A DNA stretch of 64,000 nt. Origin: Plantago ovata (Eukaryota > Streptophyta > Magnoliopsida > Lamiales > Plantaginaceae). Positions 56,005 to 64,000 of this stretch are shown here, in pieces (position 1 is the stretch's first letter; each line of letters begins with the position of its first letter). A program made the position numbers and the translations under genes. Below the pieces are notes generated by a model. The model saw only the letters and a list, made by a program, of their open reading frames with translations. It made no database searches and was not told the origin of the DNA. The DNA is taken from positions 20,369,033-20,433,032 of the forward strand of contig CM051456.1 of NCBI GenBank assembly GCA_028274465.1. Direction: 5' to 3'.

Positions 56005-56698
56005 ACTTCACTTTTTTTTTTCACCTTCACTTGATTGTATCCAATACTCTCATCCACATTCCTCATGTTAGAATGCAGCCCTTCTCATCCCTGGAGTTAG
56101 GACAACCCTTTATGTCTCTGAGGTTAAGAAAGTCCTCTCCACTAAAAAATGTGAACAAAGTCCAAAGAAGTAGTCTAGATTGATCAGCCTAAGGCACAAC
56201 CTGAACTTATCATAACGTAGTGACTTGGTGAAACTTGTTTTTGAATTATCTTTACACATTCTAGAGTCTAAAGAACTCTAAGAAACATCTAGTAGATTTA
56301 GGATTTGATCATTTGAAGTTCGTTGTTGTGTTCATGTCTTTGACCCTAGATCTGTTTTGTATCGACATTCCACAACTTTGTATAGTATTATGTTCTGTTT
56401 GGCGATCTTTATTGAAGGTTTTAGTTTTTGTAAATTGTATCTTACCGGCAAACACAATTTACTACTACTTCACTAGGTGCTCTGGTTCGTTCACTATTAT
56501 ATTCTACGGTTTACTTTTTACTAAATTCCAAGTTCTGTTATTCTTCAAACTCTTTCTCCACCGTGTCTTCATATTTACTGTGTTACTTTTTCTCCAATTG
56601 TGTTACTTGGTTCCACGACATGGTAAATCTTGATTCTACAAATGTTTCTTGAATGCTTGGTATCAAAATCTCCCAAAAATTACTTGTTGGACATAATT
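56005..56698. other. Intergenic region
   Basis: No recognisable gene; the 106-codon frame at 56313-56633 is hydrophobic and low in complexity, as expected for T-rich DNA. Confidence 0.4.
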
Positions 56699-56701
56699 TA
56701 A

Positions 56702-56893
56702 TAAACTGTTCTTTTCGTCTAAACAGAACTGAACCGAATTGAACATAACTGAATGAAACTGAACAGAATTGAACATAATTTATTTGTAGTATGAATATAA
56801 CTAAGCAAGTCTGAACATAACTGAATGAAATTGGACATAATTGAACTGAATTGAACTGAAAATAATGAGATTTCATACGAAGAGAACATAGCC
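56702..56893. mobile_element. Tourist-like MITE, GAACTGAACTG family, copy B
   Basis: 192 bp. Left end TAAACTGTTCTTTTCGTC, right end CGAAGAGAACATAGCC, flanked by TAA (56699-56701 and 56894-56896). The interior is made of AACTGAA/ACATAACTGAA words. The same family as 23861-24030 and 59439-59597; about 80 percent alike by eye. Confidence 0.7.
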
Positions 56894-57227
56894 TAATTAA
56901 TGCTCGAGAGATTCGACCCTGAGAGTTTTGCAAACACTATACAAAGTCTGCTTCTTCACTTTTGGGTAATTAATTTTGAGCACATCCTCGATCAAGATAA
57001 CTATGTTTCATCTTTTTATCATGTTACATGTTAAGTAGTTGTATGCATTGCTAACATTCAGAACTTACAAATTTTAACTTTCCAATCGTGTCAACGGATT
57101 TTAAGTTATATAACAATAATTTGTATATTTTTAAAGGCTTAAAATTTAGCACTAGCGGTCATTTAATAAAAGTTGATCGGTTGTGTACTCTAGTTATATC
57201 GGTAGCCCAATACATTCTATCAGTAAC

Positions 57228-57432
57228 TTTTTTTTTTTTGAAACGACAAATAATACAACTACTTCTACAGTACTGCTAACATCCTAGTATTGTTATACAA
57301 CATCATATACCACATTATCTCACCACAGTACCTAAACCACATTATGTCTCCACTAGGGATCGAACCTTGCACATCTATTTTATCATCTCAGGTCCCTTCA
57401 ACTTTACAACTTTAATTATAACTCCTACATTA
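57228..57432 (-). mobile_element. SINE, minus orientation
   Basis: A T run (poly-A tail) then GAAACGACAAATAATAC; further in, the minus strand has an RNA polymerase III B box (GGTTCGATCCC, revcomp at about 57355-57365) with a weak A-box-like ACCTGAGATGA upstream. Possible imperfect target duplication ATTCTATCAGTAA / ATTCTATCGATAAGTAA. No coding capacity. Confidence 0.55.
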
Positions 57433-59430
57433 TTCTATCGATAAGTAATGTTAGTTCGTTGGCTCCATGCTTGAGACACCACAATACAATTTGCTTTGAT
57501 GAAATTAGAAGTTGAAAGTGTTATATGTACGGAATTATAACATGATTGTTGATGAGATTATGTCAATTCAAACAAATGAAGCACATGAGCACCATGCATG
57601 GGCTTAAGTTTTAAGAACAGAAGCGGGTCAGTACTTAGCTAAAAGCATCCAACTGAGACAAGCCCATGTGAAGATTTCTAAGATGCCAACATCTAGACAA
57701 TCGCTTTGAATGCCAATATTATATCCCGTACTATATAATCGTAATCAACCTAAGAAACAAACAATACCAATAATATTTGTCAAATCAATCAACTATAGCA
57801 ACTAAAACGCGCGTATTCATTAAAATCAATAAACCATAAATCCATAATTATAAAGTACTCAACAACAATCAAGTGTCGGAGAATTTAGAAAACGAGCTAA
57901 TATTTAAATTTAAACTCGAGTCTGAGCCACATATACATCATATATATTCGAACTTGACTCATTTAACTTAAATGAGTTCAAAGTCAGTTATCTAAATCGG
58001 CCACAATAGTGAGTAAATCTCACTATACCAGTGAGGAAATGAAGAAACTAGAAATAACCGGTGATAGTGATACGGTTATTAGGCCTAGTAATTTGAGGCC
58101 GATTCATAAATTTTTATTTGATTCAATATTTTTCCAGTTGATTGGGTCCGATTCACTCCGGACCAACCTCGCACCGAATACAAAAGAATCAGGCAAAAAA
58201 AATTATATAGTATATAGTTTTGGTAAAAAAAATTATCGGACCAGGATCTGATAAAAAAAAAAATGAAATTGATCCACCTTGGACCCGATTCAATGATGGA
58301 CTGGACGGGTCCAAATCAATTGCGAGGCCTAAATGATATCAAGTCACGTTTTAATTATAACTCGACAACGAAACTAAATCAAGAAATTACATGCAGGCGT
58401 ACACCTTATTTTTCTTCTCTCTTTGTATAGTATGCAGATATGCTAATAGGCAGCACCGCAGTAGGTAGCATAGGATCACGTATACATGCATATGCATAGG
58501 CACTTTCATTAGCTTTGCTTTCTTTCTTTCACGTCCATCAACTTTGTTAGATTCCAAAGGCAAAAAGATGCGGACAAAAAAATTCAATATTTTTCAAATG
58601 GTTGGTAGTTGCCTAGTTGGTACAAATGTACAATTCATAGTTTCCATTCTACATACAGTACTGTGTTATTCCATATGGTTCATTCAATTTTTTTGTAGCT
58701 TTTTAACTACATGACACCGTCCATGCATGTACCCCTGTGTTTCTTTCATCACTGAACTAGGTTGCTCCATTCACACCTGTTGATATAAAATATGTTCAGT
58801 TCGTACGATACGCTCCTCCACGAACTGAGAAGCATTATTATGTTTTTTTAGTATTTCGAATTCATCTCTACCTTCAATCTGTCCGCCCCTCAACCCGTAC
58901 GTAACACCAAGGTAATTTTACAGGATACGGATGTTTTGCACCAAGAATATTAAAATAAGACGTTTGAGAGATGCGGATGTTTTGCACCAAGAAGCTACGG
59001 ACGATGCCAACATACGGATGAAACGTCTCATCACTGATCAAATCAGGTCAAATGTTTTTTATCTCATATTATTTTGTACCTTTATTATTACTTTACCTCC
59101 TTTTCGTAAGTTGTACCAGGAATGAACTTATAAGGAGAGGCGGAAGAACGGCAGATGCGGAGTAATGGACATTCTCTAGATGGACCAGGTTTGATCTTCC
59201 GTATCTCTACTTACTTATTAGCTTTTATGCTTGCGTGTTTATGGTAGAACCAGGAGATTAAGAAAGAGCCAGAGCCACGGATAAACGGAGCAACGGAAGA
59301 ATCCAGGGATCTAGAAGATTCATGAAGATACACCTAGGTGGGCTTGGGCCAAGCCCATGAAGGTTAAAGTTGGGCCTACTTTGTACACGTGGAAGAAGGA
59401 GAAGAAGATAGATGGCAGGTGAGGATTGTA
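57433..59430. other. Intergenic region without a recognised gene
   Basis: Contains a direct repeat GGATGTTTTGCACCAAGAA at 58930 and 58978 (48 bp apart). Short ORFs (58009-58251, 58931-59125) show no motif. From about 59140 to 59800 the sequence is GA-rich and could be retroelement leader or LTR debris. Confidence 0.4.
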
Positions 59431-59438
59431 CCGACTTA

Positions 59439-59597
59439 GAAACTGTTCTTTTCGCCTGAACAAAACTGAACAGAACTTAACAGAACTGAATGAAGCTGAA
59501 CTGAACTGAATTTATTTGTATTATAAAATATAACTAAGTCTGAACAGAACTGAACTGAACTGGAAATAATGAGATTTCGTACGAAGAGAATAGATCC
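59439..59597. mobile_element. Tourist-like MITE, GAACTGAACTG family, copy C
   Basis: 159 bp. Left GAAACTGTTCTTTTCGCC, right CGAAGAGAATAGATCC, flanked by TTA (59436-59438 and 59598-59600). The interior has AACTGAACTGAA words. It defines the family ends best because TTA and both ends are clean. Confidence 0.75.
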
Positions 59598-59600
59598 TTA

Positions 59601-60765
59601 AGGGTGGCCAATACATATAAATGGGCACCATTACCAAAGTCAAGGTATCAAATATTAACTATTCACATTTATTACACCAAATCAACCTTCTTCTAGTAAA
59701 GTCTCAATTCGGTTTGACCTCAGTCAAATCAGCTTAATCACACTTCCACATGCGCATTTGATTATTTCAGGTACCGAAGAATCACATCGCAAGGTAGGGA
59801 ATGGTTAACCATGGCTTGCTTGGCTTACTAGAACATAGTCAGATCTTATCGATCGAGTGCGATGCCAAGATATCTTTCTAAGGGAGCACCTTTCGATTTT
59901 AAGTCCGACCGCTACCCCTTTCTATGTGCAGAACGATACTTGAAAGAGAAGAAAAAGTGTTAGGAATTGATTGTGCACCTGGAGAAGACTGACTCTTTGA
60001 TTAGATTTGAGACTATGGTAACTTAGCTCGTACTTCGATCTTGTGTATTATAACGAATTAGTAACTCATTTGGAGCGTTACAAGATTTACTAGAAAATAC
60101 CCTTACAAGACCCAATTCCAAGGTATACAAGTATGTCGTGAAAAATATAACAGTAAAATACATGAATTTTTTAAATTCGGTTGGAGTCCCTTATCTTCGC
60201 CCCCTCCTAATCTTAGTTTCTGACTCCGCCCCTAACTAATAAGGCACACTAGCTAGTTCTAAAGAGATCAATTTCAAATCAAATGCATACTTGTTTTCAT
60301 AATTATGACCAGCTTCTTTGAACGACAATTGACACGAATGTGTAATCTATACAACAATACGTACATAAAGTTGTTTTTAGTATTTGTTTTTGGTTTAAAA
60401 TGAAAAGAGTGAACATCACGATGTCCGTGGGAGAGGTCCATAGCCAATCGTGCACATTAAGAGGGCCTGTGAAGATGAAAGCAAAGGTCAATTTACGAAT
60501 CTCAGACAAACAATGAATTGATAGAAGGAAGAATAAAATATTGTAATTCGTAACATTACAAAACAAAGGCACGAAAATGAAAAGGCATGAATGAATTATC
60601 ATATCATGTTTGATGCACATGGTATAGTTTTTATATAACCTTATGAATACAGTTTATATTGTGGAGAAAATTAATTAAGAAAATTGTACGAACGCGAAGA
60701 CCAGAAGACCAGTCGTCAAATATAAATAACAAATTAAATAACTTTCCGCTATAGTAGCTGTATTA
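59601..60765. other. Intergenic region
   Basis: No gene. On the minus strand near 60225-60190, GGGGCGGAGTCAGAAACTAA resembles one end of the hAT-type family at 63605, without a partner. Confidence 0.4.
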
Positions 60766-60767
60766 TA

Positions 60768-61028
60768 GTCGCACTCTGTCCCCTTATAAATTACCCACTT
60801 TGATTTTTTCGGTCAACAGCGTTCAACTTTGACTCCTCATTACTCTTAAACTATGATGGTAAAATATTTAACGGAATTATATTATGAAAATATAAATCCT
60901 AAAGTTTCATAATATAATTTTATTAAATATTTTACCATTATAATTTAAGAGTAATCGGAAGTCATAATTGAAAGTTGTTGACCGAAAAAGTTAAAGTGAG
61001 TAATTTATAGCGGGACGGAGGGAGGGAG
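60768..61028. mobile_element. Stowaway-like MITE, long foldback
   Basis: The left part (CTTATAAATTACCCACTTTG ... TCGGTCAAC ... TAAACTATGATGGTAAAATA) and the right part (TATTTTACCATTATAATTTA ... GTTGACCGAAAAAG ... GGACGGAGGGAGGGAG) are inverted copies over almost the full length, so the element can form a hairpin of about 120 bp per arm. TA at 60766-60767 and 61029-61030. The right terminus is the Stowaway consensus-like CTCCCTCC; the left terminus is degraded. Confidence 0.8.
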
Positions 61029-61030
61029 TA

Positions 61031-62690
61031 TATTGTAACATGTTCATGTATGATTATTCATTGGTTCTTCCAAACAAACACTTGCTAAATATTTTCTTCT
61101 TTCACGCAAATATATAGCATTTGACGATTGATCATGATGTTACTTGAAAATATAGAGAAAATATTTCAACCTCAGAATAGTACGTCCCTTGCTTGCCCTA
61201 TATCTTAATCTATGTGGACTTCTCACTTCTCGAACTGATTTTATGATATATCGTCCATTGAATAAGAGGACGGACGCAAAAATCTTTTTTAAACGGGTAG
61301 TACAAATTAAATTATCTGCACTAAAATCTGTCATAAAAAATTAATTATGAATTAATAATAGAGAAAATTGAAAAGAAAGAAAAATGCAAACTGTGTGCAC
61401 TAAAATACGAGCTCACACTTACAATTGGAATTGAACTTGCTCTGTTAAGTCGTTAAGTAGGATAACAAATACAGGACGGTACTGGAAATTTAGTAAAAGG
61501 AATTAACTTTCAATTCGTTCGATTTATTGATCATATGGGTTTAACACGTTGGATATAAGATTTTCATGTTCATATCTTCATTTGTTGAAATTGATGTTAC
61601 TTAATTAAGCATTAAGTCAATAAAATACCGTATGGTAAAAGGGTTATTAATGATCATACTACATGTTGGAAGTTTGGTGGGTAATGGGGAGTGCATGAAG
61701 ATTTACGAACGAGTGGACAACAAAATGATTAATTAGGATGAGTAGATTCGATAGTTGGATAATCTCTTCTTATGACAATATTTGCCCTACTCTGGTGAAA
61801 GGGATAAAGCAGCAAATGTTGGAATATCTATATACTGCTTTAATCGAATGGTTGAGATTCAACAGTTATGGAAATTGTTATACTCTCTCTTGTTGCCTCT
61901 TATCTTGTTGAAGATTGATGGTTTAGTATGGTTTTGGAAGTAAGAAATCTTGTCATTGGCGGTGGATTGGAGATTGGCCGGTTTATTAGCATAGATTTTG
62001 GTGGTCTCTAATTTCGGTTTTGGAGGTTTTGGTATACATTGGATGTATGTATTTTAATCCGGAGGTTTGTTCCGATTTTAAATATTATGTAACTATTCCA
62101 AGCATTTTTTGTGCTCTATCATTAATAAAGCTTTTGCTGTTTTTTTTTTTTTGTTTTTTTTTTTGTTTTTTTTTTTTTAAGTCACTTTCGCCGACTTTCC
62201 CCACAACTTTCATTATTTGCAAATTTAGCTCACAAGATAATTGTTTAGTGTGTTTGTGAAATGAGACGGACACGGCACAGAGACACAAGTGGTCAGGTGA
62301 TCAGGTCCGTGAACAATAGCCTGCCTCGAGCTTAAGCGATACGATCCAGAACCACTGAGGCACTGACAGGATATGGTAGAGTCTTGGCCCAGTACATGAA
62401 TGATCCAGTTATATAAAGCCTTACACCATTCAGCAATTTTCGCTAAATACCATCCAAGTCTACTACTACTCCCAAAATTCTTTTATTTTTCTCAATAATT
62501 TTTTAAACCATGCAAATCCTTACGTGTTCAATATGGTTGATTGGATGATGTAAAGCTAAATGCATTAAATTAAAGTTAATATAATAAGCCGGTTGATTTA
62601 CCAAATTGATTGACCTACCAATCAATTTTAATCCGTTGATCTTGCTTATCCAATTTCAATCTGGTGCGTACATGTGTCATTAGTTAATTA
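61031..62690. other. Intergenic region with a LINE-like 3' tail
   Basis: 61980-62180 (TTTTGTGCTCTATCATTAAT, then AAGCTTTTGCTG and a long T run) resembles a LINE 3' end, although the tail is T-rich rather than A-rich. No gene is seen. Confidence 0.4.
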
Positions 62691-62694
62691 AAAG

Positions 62695-62865
62695 ATGTAG
62701 GGTTCGAATCCTGTTGGCGTGATATTTCTCCATTATTTTTATTATTACTTTTATTCAATTGAAGGTGTTTGGTTCGAATCTTGTTCGCGTGATTTTTCTC
62801 AATTATTTGTATCATTATTTTAGTTGAAGGTGTTGGGTTCGAATCTTATTGACGTAATTGTTTTC
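62695..62865 (+). repeat. Three tandem B-box-like units
   Basis: The word GGTTCGAATC(C/T)TGTT(G/C)GCGTGAT recurs at about 62701, 62771 and 62836, each followed by a TTATTTTTAT-like spacer and preceded by AAGGTGTTGG in the last two. GGTTCGAATCC is the RNA polymerase III B box, so this looks like SINE 3' sequence amplified in tandem. No A box is visible. Confidence 0.7.
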
Positions 62866-62973
62866 TTTTTTATTTATTCTCTTCTTAAATTTTTATTTTT
62901 TAACATAAAGTTGTATGACGTATTATACTTAACTTTAAAAATAACTATGATATGTTCTTATAAAAAAAGACAT

Positions 62974-63060
62974 ACTTCCTCCGTCCAATAATAAATGTAA
63001 CACTTGATTTTGTTGACTTTTTCGATGGTCATTTTTACCTTAAATTATTCTTAAATCATA
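62974..63060. repeat. Stowaway MITE end, partner missing
   Basis: TACTTCCTCCGTCCAATAAT followed by GTTGACTTTTTCGATGGTC is a Stowaway-type left end like that at 60768; no right end was found in the remaining sequence. Confidence 0.4.
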
Positions 63061-63604
63061 CGATAAAAATAACTAAAAACATCATATTATGAAACTAAAA
63101 TGTTTATATGAAGCACTTGACAATATATTCAACTGATGAAGAATACCAATTAACATGCGAAAAATATGGATTGCAGATTTTGAAGTTGAATGTTTCCAAA
63201 GTCTAGAGATGTATCTGATGGTTTTTAACTCATCGGAAGAATACTTTTCGTATGTCTAATATAGTTCAATTCAAAACTATTAATTGCATAACTACAAAGG
63301 AGTATACATTTATACCACACCATTTATATTAAGTTTAATTACTCAATTAGTTATTTTTTTATTACGTTATGTGAAGATTATATATTCACTCCATTTATTT
63401 CAATATATTATTTAATAAAATAATAATGTTTTACAAGATTACGTACTATATAAGTGCGACTATAATCATATTCTAATCCAATATTAATTTTTTTTGTATA
63501 TAACTTAATATAAAATACTTTCCTAGTAAAATGATATTTTAAAAAACGGAGTCTGGTTATAATACTCATACGTGAATTAAGTTATTAGAATCTATTATCC
63601 CAAT

Positions 63605-63813
63605 CAGGGGCGGAACCAGAGGGGGCCGGCGGGGCCTTGGTCACCCCCAAAAAAAAAATTTTTTAGGAAGAATTTACGGTTTTTCAAAAATATTAAAAGT
63701 AATATTTACGATTTTTCACCTTCCCCCCCCCCCCCCTCCCTCAAAAAAATTATTTATATGTAAGTTCGCCCCCACACCCTCCCCCCCAAACTATAATTCC
63801 TAGTTTCGCCCTG
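63605..63813. mobile_element. hAT-type MITE, 209 bp
   Basis: The ends CAGGGGCGGAACCAG and CTAGTTTCGCCCTG are inverted copies with mismatches. A perfect 8-bp target duplication ATCCCAAT lies at 63597-63604 and 63814-63821. Contains a long C run (63724-63739). Related in end sequence to the hAT element at 46703, suggesting one mobilising family. DNA after 63840 shows another C-rich piece of the same kind, cut off by the window edge. Confidence 0.82.
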
Positions 63814-64000
63814 ATCCCAATTGGAGCATTTTGTTGGGTTTGACGCATATAGGGCATTGGGGGCAACCCCGCACACCCTCCCCCTTCCCCCCCTCCTCCA
63901 CCCCCTCTATTGGCGGGTCTGAATTTTCTTATAGGTAATATTTACGAGTTATAATTCAAATTTTGCCTCCTCTTCCCCAACTCTTAAACTAATCATGTAT

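Overview
The window is plant nuclear DNA, most likely from a eudicot. The evidence is AT-rich intergenic sequence, GT-AG introns, plant-type gene families (CIPK kinases, EPFL peptides, a plant SLX1, an EngB-like GTPase), a plant-style snoRNA promoter (site II elements, telo box, TATA box) and many plant transposon families. Nothing visible fixes the species. The long spaces between genes are mostly transposon debris, much of it with recognisable target-site duplications (TSDs).

Left end (1-12.5 kb): a three-level transposon nest. A decayed LINE-type fragment (zinc-binding RT domain, then RNase H, minus strand) has been cut by two Mutator-like elements. One is 9.76 kb and carries a broken MuDR transposase gene (786-10547). 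The other is a 1.2 kb non-autonomous element (10872-12083). An intact Ty1/Copia element (1720-6556, one 1451-codon ORF, LTRs that look identical) sits inside the larger Mutator-like element.

Middle (13-38 kb): single-copy genes. In order these are a divergent CIPK kinase (14089-15393, +), SLX1 structure-specific nuclease subunit (18030-16178, -), a small membrane-anchored protein (22971-22559, -), an EngB-family GTPase with a long basic N-terminal region (31210-26628, -), a box C/D snoRNA cluster with its own promoter (about 34166-34826, +) and a canonical CIPK11/CIPK14-like kinase (38208-36895, -). MITEs, TTA-type (PIF/Harbinger-like) elements, a solo LTR (33033-33529) and SINE/LINE tails lie between them.

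Right part (41-54 kb): a tandem array of three EPFL (epidermal patterning factor-like) secreted peptide genes, all on the minus strand with the same three-exon structure. The copy at 53478-51193 encodes a canonical peptide. The other two have a loop 13-16 residues longer between the fourth and fifth cysteines of the mature region, and one has lost its ancestral 3' splice site. The last 10 kb (54-64 kb) has no convincing complete gene, only MITEs, SINE-derived repeats, a palindromic GC-rich island and a hAT-type MITE.

The most notable items are the diversified EPFL array, the dedicated snoRNA cluster, the nested transposons whose relative ages can be read directly, and a recurrent architecture in which GC-rich islands built of short palindromic words sit beside TTA-type transposon ends.
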